6,292 nucleotides of DNA from CAZJZH01 sp964550465 (GCA_964550465.1 CAZJZH010000052.1:1-6292), one strand, 5' to 3'. Positions 1-5,440 are shown, counted from the stretch's first letter. The notes: generated from the letters alone by a model not told the origin. Numbers and translations are program-made.

Positions 1-1
1 A

Positions 2-748
2 GGTCAAGACCCCTCACACTTGCCGGAGCACACCCACCTGGAGCACTACTGCGCCTACTGGGATTTTGAAGACAACATTGCCTTTACCGAGCGGTTATTT
101 AGCTACTTGTTCGACACCCTGCAGCTGGACCGCCGGCAAACTATTAAAGACCGTGATGGTAATGAGCAGACGGTTGATTTCAGTACGCCTTGGCCACGGG
201 TTAACTTTGTCGAGCGGGTCAACGCAGACAGTGGTCTGGACATCATGAGCTATGACAACGCTGATGCTCTACGGGCTGATTTACGACACAACAATATCAG
301 CTTTGAGGGCATGGACGACATGAGCTTGGCTACACTGGTTGATAGTTTGTATAAAAAAGTCTCTCGACCAAAACTGATTAACCCAACCATCGTCTACCAT
401 TTCCCTAAATACATTCAGCCGCTAGCGCGGGTCAATGATGATGACCCACAGATTGTCGACCAGTTCCAAGTAGTGGTCAACGGCTGGGAGATTGTCAAAG
501 CCTACTCTGAGCTGGTTGACCCGATTGACCAACGCCAGCGTTTTGAAGTCCAGAAAAAAGCCCTGGCAGCCGGTGATGATGAAGCGATGGACGTCGATGA
601 TGACTACCTAACCGCTATGGAGCACGGCATGCCGCCGATCTCTGGATGGGGCATGGGGGTTGACCGCCTGGTCGCTCTCTTGACCCAGCAGGAAAACCTG
701 CGCGATGTCATCCTCATGCCCCTGATGCGCCCGAAAGACCAAGATTAG
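2..748 (+). CDS. lysS: Lysyl-tRNA synthetase, class II, 3' part (5' end outside the window)
   Basis: This cytoplasmic enzyme charges tRNA-Lys with lysine using ATP. The reading frame is open to the left edge, so an internal TTG at 20 is not the start; 248 residues are visible, about half of a usual class II LysRS (near 500 aa). The visible part begins inside motif 2 (DPSHLPEHTHLEHY, visible residues 3-16), so the motif 2 arginine lies just outside. AYSELVDPIDQR (167-178) matches the LysRS signature seen as AFSELNDPIDQR in relatives, and GMGVDRL (217-223) is motif 3 with its ATP-binding arginine R222. The end, VILMPLMRP, is typical of bacterial LysRS. AspRS and AsnRS share the fold, but the SELxDPIDQ block favours lysine. 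The sequence is rather divergent, for example an acidic stretch before the motif 3 region. It is followed after 19 nt by serS, probably in one operon. Confidence 0.9.
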   Translation, partial: GQDPSHLPEHTHLEHYCAYWDFEDNIAFTERLFSYLFDTLQLDRRQTIKDRDGNEQTVDFSTPWPRVNFVERVNADSGLDIMSYDNADALRADLRHNNISFEGMDDMSLATLVDSLYKKVSRPKLINPTIVYHFPKYIQPLARVNDDDPQIVDQFQVVVNGWEIVKAYSELVDPIDQRQRFEVQKKALAAGDDEAMDVDDDYLTAMEHGMPPISGWGMGVDRLVALLTQQENLRDVILMPLMRPKDQD

Positions 749-753
749 TTTTC

Positions 754-759
754 TATTTT
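754..759 (+). promoter_or_regulatory. Possible -10 box for a leaderless serS transcript
   Basis: TATTTT ends 8 nt before the serS ATG at 768. The 19-nt lysS-serS gap is pyrimidine-rich and has no Shine-Dalgarno sequence, so translation either continues from lysS or begins on a leaderless mRNA started about 766-768. No recognisable -35 box is present. The 8-nt spacing is the same as in front of ftsQ, which is the main reason to list it. Inference only. Confidence 0.2.
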
Positions 760-767
760 CTACTCAT

Positions 768-2027
768 ATGTTAGACATTCACTATCTGCTGACCGAACAG
801 GCGGCAGCTACACAAGCACTAGCCAAGCGGATGGATCCAGCCATGCTGGAGACTCATTTTGCCACCATCGCTAAGCTAGACAGCCAACGCCGCGATATTA
901 TTACCAAGACCGAGACGCTCAAAGCAGAGCGCAATAGTCACTCAAAAACTAAACCCACCCCGGAAATTATTGAGCAAATGAAGCGAGTAGGGGAAGACAT
1001 TAAGCAACTGGACGAACAGCTCCGTAGTGTCAATGAGCAGCTGCGACTGGTGCTGGCCGAACTACCAAATATCCCGGCCAATGATGTACCAGCCGGTGGC
1101 AAAGAAGCAAACCAACCTATTAAAACCTGGGGCGAAAAACCGCAGTTTGATTTCACGCCAAAAGACCATGTTGAATTGGCCACCAGCTTAGGTTTGATCG
1201 ACTACGAACGGGCCGCCAAGATGTCTGGCAGTGGTTTCTGGGTCTATCGCGGACTGGGGGCAGAGTTGGAATGGGCCTTGTTGAACTACTTCATGGAATT
1301 CCACCGGGCTAACGGGTACACCTTTATCATCCCACCATACCTACTGACGGAAGAATCAGCCTACACCTCTGGTCATTTGCCAAAGTTCCGGGACGACCTG
1401 TTCTGGACCCAGGACAAACTGTGCCTCAATGCTACCAGCGAGATGATGATGGGTAACTACCACCGCGATGAGATTATCCCTGAAGCAGAATTGCCCTTGA
1501 AGTACTACGCCTACTCAGCCTGCTTCCGTCGTGAAGCCGGTTCGTACCGCAAAGAAGAGCGCGGCATGATTCGTGGTCACCAGTTTAATAAGATTGAGAT
1601 GTTCCAGTTTACTAAACCAGAGGACTCATGGACCGCTCTCGAAGAATTGACTGAGCATGCGGAAAAACTAGTAGAAGGCCTAGGACTGCACTACCAGACA
1701 GTGCTGCTGGCAGCAGAAGACGCTAGCGCCGCCATGGCCAAGACATTGGATATTGAAGTGTGGATCCCTAGCATGGACATCTACAAAGAAGTCAGCAGTG
1801 CCTCAAATGCTACTGACTACCAGGCTCGCCGTGGCAATATCCGCTATAAAGATGGTAATGGTAACAACACCTACCTTCACACCTTGAATGCTTCAGGCTT
1901 AGCCACTAGTCGCTTGTTGCCCGCTATCTTGGAGCAATTCCAGCAGGCGGACGGCAGTGTGGTTATACCAGAAGTCCTGCGGCCATATCTCAATGGTCGA
2001 GAGCGGATTGAACCAGCGGGGGAGTAA
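768..2027 (+). CDS. serS: Seryl-tRNA synthetase
   Basis: This enzyme charges tRNA-Ser (and tRNA-Sec if present) with serine in the cytoplasm. At 419 aa it has the normal bacterial length. Residues about 30-110 form the charged antiparallel coiled-coil arm that grips the tRNA long variable arm. The class II core follows: motif 1 around the IPPYL segment, motif 2 ACFRREAGS at 251-259 followed by RGMIRGHQF, and motif 3 LNASGLATSR at 373-382, ending in the ATP-binding R382. Serine recognition uses a TxE loop, here T223-S224-E225; most bacterial enzymes have IPTAE where this one has NATSE. SSASNATDYQARR replaces the common SSCSNFxDFQARR. The ATG at 768 gives the standard N-terminus MLDIHYLL. No Shine-Dalgarno site precedes it. 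The stop overlaps alr by 1 nt. The protein looks intact and functional, but belongs to a less common SerRS branch. Confidence 0.97.
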   Translation: MLDIHYLLTEQAAATQALAKRMDPAMLETHFATIAKLDSQRRDIITKTETLKAERNSHSKTKPTPEIIEQMKRVGEDIKQLDEQLRSVNEQLRLVLAELPNIPANDVPAGGKEANQPIKTWGEKPQFDFTPKDHVELATSLGLIDYERAAKMSGSGFWVYRGLGAELEWALLNYFMEFHRANGYTFIIPPYLLTEESAYTSGHLPKFRDDLFWTQDKLCLNATSEMMMGNYHRDEIIPEAELPLKYYAYSACFRREAGSYRKEERGMIRGHQFNKIEMFQFTKPEDSWTALEELTEHAEKLVEGLGLHYQTVLLAAEDASAAMAKTLDIEVWIPSMDIYKEVSSASNATDYQARRGNIRYKDGNGNNTYLHTLNASGLATSRLLPAILEQFQQADGSVVIPEVLRPYLNGRERIEPAGE

Positions 2028-2029
2028 TG
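2018..2029 (+). promoter_or_regulatory. serS/alr TAATG overlap with adjacent purine-rich RBS-like run
   Basis: The serS stop TAA and the alr ATG share one base (TAATG, 2025-2029). A GGGGGAG run at 2018-2024 lies only 2 nt before the ATG, closer than a normal Shine-Dalgarno spacing. Termination-reinitiation by the same ribosome is the likeliest way alr is translated, keeping its level tied to serS. The overlap also fixes the alr start. Confidence 0.55.
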
Positions 2030-3157
2030 GACTGGCAGAACTCCTGGGTGGAGATTTCGCAAGGTAACCTGCGACACAATGTCCAGGCCTACCGACAGAT
2101 CCTTCCCGATACAACTCAGTTGGCCGTGGTGGTGAAGAGCAATGCCTATGGTCATGACATGGCGCTGGTGGCTCAGACCATTGCTCCAGACGTTGACTGG
2201 TTTTGCACGGTCAATGGGGTAGAGGCATTAGCGCTGCGCCAGGCCGGCATTACCCAGCCTCTGTTGGTGTTGTCATACTGGTACGAAGCTGACGTGGCTC
2301 AGTTAATAGAAAACGACATCTCTGTCGTGGCGTACACGGCCCAACAGGTAGCTGTTATGGCTACCGCCGCTCAAGCAGCTGGCAAGCCCGCCAAGATTCA
2401 CCTCAAGGTTGATACTGGCACCTCGCGGCTGGGCGTGACGGCTATCGAGCAGCTGCAGGCGCTGTACGAACAGGCTACAGCGGCAGACAATGTGGTCATC
2501 GAAGGAGTGTTCTCACACTTTGCGGCCTCAGAAGACGAGCAAGAATTCACCCGCCGCCAGATTGCTCAGTTTGAACAGTTTGTTGATGCCTTACCGCAGC
2601 GACCACCGATCTGTCACCTAGGCTGTACTGCTTCTGGCATGGTGGTACCAGACAGTAACTACGACATGGTGCGCCTGGGCGTGGGCGCCTATGGATTGTG
2701 GCCATCACACCAAGCTAAAACCGCCAGTCACCACCGCAACCCAGACCTAGAACTACGACCAGCATTGACCTGGAAAACCCGCGTTATCCAGACTAAAACC
2801 ATCCCGGCTCACCAGCCAGTGGGCTATGGCTGCACCTATACCACCAAGCGGCCAACCAAGTTGGCAGTTTTGCCCGTCGGCTACTGGGAAGGCTATGACC
2901 GCAATTTATCCAACAAAAGCCACGTTCTCATTCACGGCCAACGCTGTCCGTTACTGGGCCGGGTCTGTATGAATTTAATCATGGTTGATGTAACTGAGGT
3001 CCAGCAGGCAGTACAGATAGGGGATGAAGTGGTCTTACTGGGTAAACAAGGAGCAGCGGAAATTAGCGCTGAAGATATGGCTGAATGGCTGGATACTATT
3101 AGCTATGAAGTAGTAACGCGCATTAACCCTATACTGTCACGCCGGCCTGTGGCATAA
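2027..3157 (+). CDS. alr: Alanine racemase (PLP-dependent)
   Basis: Alanine racemase interconverts L- and D-alanine in the cytoplasm; D-Ala is needed for the peptidoglycan stem peptide. The 376-aa length is standard for the fold: an N-terminal TIM barrel and a C-terminal beta domain, active as a dimer. The PLP-binding lysine is K37 in VVVKSNAYGH. R216 in MVRLGVGAYG is the expected arginine facing the PLP pyridine nitrogen. The second catalytic base is Y267 in VGYGCTYTT, supplied across the dimer. CMNLIMVD and the C-terminal ISYEVVTRINP are family signatures. All key residues are present, so it should be active. It overlaps serS by 1 nt and ends 9 nt before ftsQ, placing D-Ala supply beside a division gene. 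D-serine or broad-specificity racemases share the fold and cannot be excluded by sequence alone, but alanine is by far the likeliest substrate. Confidence 0.95.
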   Translation: MDWQNSWVEISQGNLRHNVQAYRQILPDTTQLAVVVKSNAYGHDMALVAQTIAPDVDWFCTVNGVEALALRQAGITQPLLVLSYWYEADVAQLIENDISVVAYTAQQVAVMATAAQAAGKPAKIHLKVDTGTSRLGVTAIEQLQALYEQATAADNVVIEGVFSHFAASEDEQEFTRRQIAQFEQFVDALPQRPPICHLGCTASGMVVPDSNYDMVRLGVGAYGLWPSHQAKTASHHRNPDLELRPALTWKTRVIQTKTIPAHQPVGYGCTYTTKRPTKLAVLPVGYWEGYDRNLSNKSHVLIHGQRCPLLGRVCMNLIMVDVTEVQQAVQIGDEVVLLGKQGAAEISAEDMAEWLDTISYEVVTRINPILSRRPVA

Positions 3158-3158
3158 T
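3153..3158 (+). promoter_or_regulatory. Possible -10 box for a leaderless ftsQ transcript
   Basis: CATAAT overlaps the alr stop codon and ends 8 nt before the ftsQ ATG at 3167, so a transcript started here would begin at about 3165-3167. The 9-nt alr-ftsQ gap contains no Shine-Dalgarno sequence. No good -35 box is visible. The same arrangement is seen before serS and, more strongly, at 4417-4434 in the spacer. Read-through from the upstream genes is equally possible. Confidence 0.3.
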
Positions 3159-3166
3159 ATGACTGT

Positions 3167-4093
3167 ATGCTTCGCAACGTCTTACCTAATCGTCGCAAAA
3201 ACTACCGTGGACCGTCTGGTCGAACGGTCAGTCGGCGCTTGACTGGTGGTAGTGGCGAATACCGTCGCCGCCAGCGTTTTTGGCAAACCAAGCGTTTTAA
3301 AATTTGGTTAATCCTAGGGGTAATCGGCTTATTTTTCCTGTGCTATCTTATTTTCTGGACCGGCATTTTTAGTATTGATACTATCGAAGTGCGTGGCAAC
3401 CAAGCCATTAGCAGTCAAGAAATTGAACAGATCATTACCGAGCAATCAGACAAGCGACGCTGGGCGCTATTTAGTCAAAACAACATTCTCTTCTTCAACA
3501 CAGCGACCGCTGCAGCCACGATTGATCAACGCTACATCCTTGACTCAGTAGCAGTCAAAAAGCGCGCACCACAGCGGATACTGATAGAGCTACAAGAGCG
3601 TGATAGTCAAGCCACCTGGGTAACTGGTGATCAATACTACACTATTGATCCCAACGGCATTATTCTTAAGCAGCTGCCGGTAGCTAACGTGGTGGTGGTG
3701 ACTGGTGAGGCGGGGGAGGAGGCTGTCGGTGGTGAGGAGTTACTGGACCTATCAGCGGTTGATCAGAGTCGACCAATTATTATTGATGATGCTGCTCAGT
3801 CGGTAGACGTTGGTCAAACAGCGGTTGATGCGCAACAGTTAGTCTTTATTGATTATTTACATCAACAATTACCACAGGAAAATATCACCCCGGAGCGCTA
3901 TCGTATCCCAGAGGAGGGGAGTAGTGATGTCTTTGTTGATACCACTGCTGGTTACGCGCTCTATTTTGATAGCACTGACCAGCATGAACAGCAGCTGATC
4001 AACTTGCGGGCTATTCTCAAAAATAAAATTCAGGCGGACAGCACCATTGAGTACATCGACCTGCGCTTTGGTGAAAAAGTATACATTAAGTAG
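3167..4093 (+). CDS. ftsQ: Cell division protein FtsQ/DivIB (POTRA domain)
   Basis: FtsQ/DivIB is a bitopic membrane protein of the divisome that holds FtsL/FtsB-type partners and links them to septal peptidoglycan synthesis. The 308 residues show the classic layout. A cytoplasmic tail at 1-45 is rich in Arg and Lys. One membrane helix spans about 46-65 (IWLILGVIGLFFLCYLIFWT). An extracytoplasmic POTRA domain starts at about 68 (IFSIDTIEVRGNQAIS) and runs to about 140, ending near RILIELQERDS. The C-terminal beta domain closes with IEYIDLRFGEKVYIK, the usual FtsQ ending. An acidic, Gly-rich insertion at 175-195 (VVVVTGEAGEEAVGGEE) interrupts the beta domain and is encoded by unusually G-rich DNA. 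The ATG at 3167 is chosen because it gives the full basic tail; the ATG at 3159 is out of frame. ftsA and ftsZ do not follow. The assignment is firm at family level, and FtsQ and DivIB are names for the same family. Confidence 0.88.
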   Translation: MLRNVLPNRRKNYRGPSGRTVSRRLTGGSGEYRRRQRFWQTKRFKIWLILGVIGLFFLCYLIFWTGIFSIDTIEVRGNQAISSQEIEQIITEQSDKRRWALFSQNNILFFNTATAAATIDQRYILDSVAVKKRAPQRILIELQERDSQATWVTGDQYYTIDPNGIILKQLPVANVVVVTGEAGEEAVGGEELLDLSAVDQSRPIIIDDAAQSVDVGQTAVDAQQLVFIDYLHQQLPQENITPERYRIPEEGSSDVFVDTTAGYALYFDSTDQHEQQLINLRAILKNKIQADSTIEYIDLRFGEKVYIK

Positions 4094-4098
4094 TAAAA

Positions 4099-4112
4099 TA
4101 TTGTGCGACACT
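4099..4112. repeat. 14-nt direct repeat, copy 1
   Basis: TATTGTGCGACACT lies 5 nt after the ftsQ stop codon and recurs exactly at 4449-4462 in the same orientation. Similarity continues loosely afterwards (TACATAG here, ATAG there). A 14-nt GC-mixed exact repeat is not expected by chance within half a kilobase. It could be a target-site or attachment-site duplication, or a protein-binding site. Confidence 0.75.
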
Positions 4113-4202
4113 TACATAGTGGGTGGTGGTAGTGAGGGAAGGGTGATAAGTGCCTATAGCTCAAAAAGGCTTTGTAAAAAAGAGGCCTGCCAGGTCATAT
4201 CC

Positions 4203-4225
4203 ATCAGCTACCAGCTGATTTTTTT
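4203..4225 (+). terminator. Intrinsic terminator for the lysS-serS-alr-ftsQ operon
   Basis: A 7-bp perfect stem, ATCAGCT/AGCTGAT (4203-4209 and 4213-4219), with the 3-nt loop ACC runs directly into seven Ts (4219-4225). It lies about 110 nt after the ftsQ stop on the coding strand of the operon. Only three of the seven pairs are GC, so the hairpin is weak, but the T run is strong. Confidence 0.65.
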
Positions 4226-4229
4226 ATTG

Positions 4230-4277
4230 CCTATATGTATATTTAAAATATTAATTAAAAAATTAATGCCATATAGG
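4230..4277. repeat. Nested AT-rich inverted repeats
   Basis: The outer arms CCTATATG (4230-4237) and CATATAGG (4270-4277) are perfectly complementary over 8 bp. Between them lies a second perfect hairpin, ATTAATT-AAAA-AATTAAT (4250-4267). Together they can form a long, mostly AT stem-loop or cruciform. No protein or known RNA family is recognised. Confidence 0.6.
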
Positions 4278-4380
4278 TACTAAGACACCAGAGGCAATTA
4301 ATAATTACTAATTAATAATGCATAATTAATAATTGTCAGTATATATCTATACGCGCGCAAATGTTAAAAATATATACTAC

Positions 4381-4412
4381 TATAGGTCTTATGAGGCCTT
4401 TAAGCACCTATA
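4381..4412. repeat. Hairpin with 11-bp bulged stem and palindromic AGGCCT loop
   Basis: TATAGGTCTTA (4381-4391) pairs with TAAG-C-ACCTATA (4401-4412) over 11 bp, with one bulged C at 4405. The 9-nt loop contains the self-complementary AGGCCT. The 3' arm overlaps the first TATAAT box. No T run follows, so it is not a terminator; it could be a binding site or part of an RNA. Confidence 0.5.
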
Positions 4413-4422
4413 ATGCTATAAT
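4409..4422 (+). promoter_or_regulatory. Tandem TATAAT -10 boxes
   Basis: Two perfect TATAAT hexamers occur at 4409-4414 and 4417-4422 on the plus strand, 2 nt apart. No TTGACA-like -35 is found at the right distance for either. The second lies 9 nt before an ATG at 4432 that opens a 29-codon frame ending at 4521. In this AT-rich region the boxes could be chance, but their context resembles the start of ftsQ. Confidence 0.3.
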
Positions 4423-4428
4423 CTGATC

Positions 4429-4445
4429 CTTATGCTTCGCATAAG
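4429..4445. repeat. Short perfect hairpin CTTATGC-TTC-GCATAAG
   Basis: A 7-bp perfect stem with a 3-nt loop (or 6 bp with loop CTTCG) is followed on the plus strand by TTTTATTG. The T run is interrupted, so it would be at best a weak terminator. It sits directly after the tandem TATAAT boxes and directly before the second copy of the 14-nt direct repeat. Confidence 0.5.
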
Positions 4446-4448
4446 TTT

Positions 4449-4462
4449 TATTGTGCGACACT
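4449..4462. repeat. 14-nt direct repeat, copy 2
   Basis: Exact copy of TATTGTGCGACACT, 350 bp downstream of copy 1 and in the same orientation. The two copies bracket the AT-rich, palindrome-rich part of the spacer. I see no terminal inverted repeats just inside them, so a simple MITE is not supported. Confidence 0.75.
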
Positions 4463-4534
4463 ATAGAACTAAACAGACGAACGCCCTCAAGGCACTGCCC
4501 TGCTATTATTTTCCCCGCTGATACATATTCCGAC

Positions 4535-4544
4535 TGGTATACCA
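4535..4544. repeat. 10-bp perfect palindrome TGGTATACCA
   Basis: A perfect dyad of a size and form typical of operator half-site pairs. It is followed by a second inverted pair, AATTAAT (4544-4550) and ATTAATT (4564-4570). No gene starts immediately next to it, so a regulatory role is unproven. Confidence 0.4.
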
Positions 4545-4617
4545 ATTAATAAAATAATATTTGATTAATTCCCTACCAGGCCCTGACCGGCATGACAATA
4601 ATTAATTTATGAATATT

Positions 4618-4647
4618 AAAAAAGAGCCTCCGCCGTAGCAGAGGCTC
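4618..4647 (-). terminator. Intrinsic terminator of the signal-peptide gene (repeat copy 1)
   Basis: Read on the minus strand, GAGCCTCTGC pairs with GCGGAGGCTC (10 bp, one G-T wobble) around the loop TACG, followed by six Ts. The closing C(TACG)G is a UNCG-type tetraloop, known to be very stable in RNA. It begins 15 nt after the stop codon of the gene at 4663-5325. This is a strong, textbook terminator. Confidence 0.93.
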
Positions 4648-4667
4648 CCCTGTTTGTTGTGATTATT
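4618..4667 (-). repeat. 50-nt 3'-end element, copy 1
   Basis: This stretch matches 5441-5490 at 45 of 50 positions with no gaps. The match spans the last two bases of the final sense codon, the TAA stop, the short trailer and the whole terminator with its T run. The five differences all fall in the loop and one stem arm, and pairing is kept in both copies. The 23 nt nearest the gene (4645-4667) are identical. Confidence 0.9.
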
Positions 4668-5325
4668 CTTTGACAACCTCAATGACCACATTGTGCCATT
4701 GTGTACCGCCGACCCCTCCAATGCCGTACAAGCGACACATCAGACTGTCAAAGATGGGGTCGAGCTGGCAAGTGTTGGACCAGTTTACCTCCCATGGCTG
4801 GCCCGGTCCTGGCGTAGGCTGGTAGTACTCCGTGATTTCCAACACCGTATGCCAGGGTAGATCAGGTACGCCGTTACCACCTTGTTCTTCCGGCGTCCAC
4901 ACCAACTGGAGCATATTGGAACGCTCCGGCAAGTAACTGATCTCGTGGATGGTATTGGTTTCGATGAACTCCCGTGGCTTTTCGTAGGTAAACTGAAAAG
5001 CGGCAGCCATGTACTTGTCCAGGTTCTCATAGTCACCAGGCAGATTCAGAAATCGCAACTGCAGCTCCCACTCCTGGGTGCTATGGCGCAGCTGGATAGT
5101 ACCGAAGCCGGCCAGCCAACCCTCTTCGTCACGATAGACGACAGCCACCGGCGCGCCTTCCGCGGCTGGCTGTTGGTCAAATTTGAGAATGACCGTATTG
5201 CCGTCACGGATCACCTCGCTGGCGGTACTGATATCGAATGAGTTGAGCCCCTCGATAAAGCAGCCGGTGTTGAAACACAGCATCAACACCATCACGAACA
5301 ACATATACAAAGAACGGCTTGGCAT
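4663..5325 (-). CDS. Putative exported protein, possible lipoprotein, function unknown
   Basis: I do not recognise this 220-aa protein. Residues 1-22 form a signal peptide: a short n-region with R4, a hydrophobic core LYMLFVMVLMLCF (6-18), then N-T-G-C22. Cys22 with Gly at -1 resembles a lipobox, but Asn at -3 instead of Leu is atypical, so it is either an unusual lipoprotein or a simply secreted protein. The mature part is mostly polar beta-type sequence, with a Pro/Gly-rich stretch (PTPGPGQPWEVNW) and two cysteines (C186, C197) that could form a disulfide outside the cell. The ATG at 5325 is fixed by AAAGGAGG 7 nt upstream; an earlier ATG at 5330 is out of frame and soon stops. The gene has its own promoter and terminator, so it is a single-gene unit. 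Its neighbour upstream on the same strand is a PQQ-like propeller protein with the same terminator element. Confidence 0.85.
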   Translation of the reverse strand: MPSRSLYMLFVMVLMLCFNTGCFIEGLNSFDISTASEVIRDGNTVILKFDQQPAAEGAPVAVVYRDEEGWLAGFGTIQLRHSTQEWELQLRFLNLPGDYENLDKYMAAAFQFTYEKPREFIETNTIHEISYLPERSNMLQLVWTPEEQGGNGVPDLPWHTVLEITEYYQPTPGPGQPWEVNWSNTCQLDPIFDSLMCRLYGIGGVGGTQWHNVVIEVVKE

Positions 5326-5332
5326 CCCATAT

Positions 5333-5340
5333 CCTCCTTT
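5333..5340 (-). promoter_or_regulatory. Perfect Shine-Dalgarno site AAAGGAGG
   Basis: On the minus strand AAAGGAGG is followed by 7 nt and then the ATG at 5325, which is ideal spacing. It decides the start codon. It also shows that the organism uses anti-Shine-Dalgarno pairing, in contrast to serS and ftsQ, which have none. Confidence 0.9.
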
Positions 5341-5372
5341 AGTTAATGGTCAGGCTTGCCAATTACGATCTC

Positions 5373-5401
5373 TTTCTATCATACTCCCCTGTTTTTGTCA
5401 A
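5373..5401 (-). promoter_or_regulatory. Sigma-70-type promoter of the signal-peptide gene
   Basis: On the minus strand a perfect TTGACA -35 (5396-5401) is separated by 17 nt from TAGAAA (5373-5378), preceded by TGA to give an extended -10 (TGnTAGAAA). Transcription would start near 5366, leaving a leader of about 40 nt that contains the Shine-Dalgarno site. The spacer carries the motif AAACAGGGGAGT shared with the neighbouring terminator element. Confidence 0.7.
5383..5394 (-). repeat. 12-nt motif shared with the 3'-end element, inside the promoter spacer
   Basis: On the minus strand AAACAGGGGAGT here is identical to 12 nt of element copy 2 (5467-5478), and 11 of them match copy 1 at 4645-4655. 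All three occurrences have the same orientation. It could be a regulator site or a remnant of another copy; chance cannot be ruled out. Confidence 0.5.
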
Positions 5402-5440
5402 TACTAAACGCCAATACCTAACAGTTACTGAGAATAAATG

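Larger units (their letters stand above)
4094..4617. other. AT-rich non-coding spacer between convergent gene blocks
   Basis: About 520 bp separate the plus-strand operon from the minus-strand genes. I see no ORF with family features, no tRNA and no recognisable RNase P, tmRNA or SRP RNA. The central part (about 4220-4370) is very AT-rich, with repeated AATTAATAATT-like text, unlike the roughly balanced coding DNA around it. Inside are a plus-strand terminator hairpin, a 14-nt direct repeat, several inverted repeats built on CCTATA, tandem TATAAT boxes and a 10-bp palindrome, each listed separately. It may be a chromosome-accessory junction or the scar of a lost element. Confidence 0.7.

Noticed and set aside
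4118..4144. G-quadruplex in the ftsQ trailer
   Set aside because: Only three GGG runs with one long loop; a two-layer form is possible but too weak to annotate.
4047..4283. 78-codon plus-strand ORF across the ftsQ end and spacer
   Set aside because: It overlaps ftsQ in another frame, then crosses the direct repeat and the terminator hairpin. It has no ribosome binding site and no family-like sequence.
4113..4448. MITE or insertion sequence between the direct repeats
   Set aside because: No terminal inverted repeats are found just inside the repeats and no transposase fragment is visible.
4226..4462. Replication origin
   Set aside because: The block is AT-rich with palindromes, but I see no DnaA boxes of TTATCCACA type and no dnaA, dnaN or similar genes nearby.
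4432..4521. 29-codon ORF with a TATAAT box 9 nt upstream
   Set aside because: Too short and without any recognisable feature to list as a gene. The frame crosses the 14-nt direct repeat. Kept only as part of a finding.
4882..5241. 119-codon plus-strand ORF
   Set aside because: It lies antisense inside the signal-peptide gene, which has a promoter, a perfect Shine-Dalgarno site and a terminator. The plus-strand frame has none.
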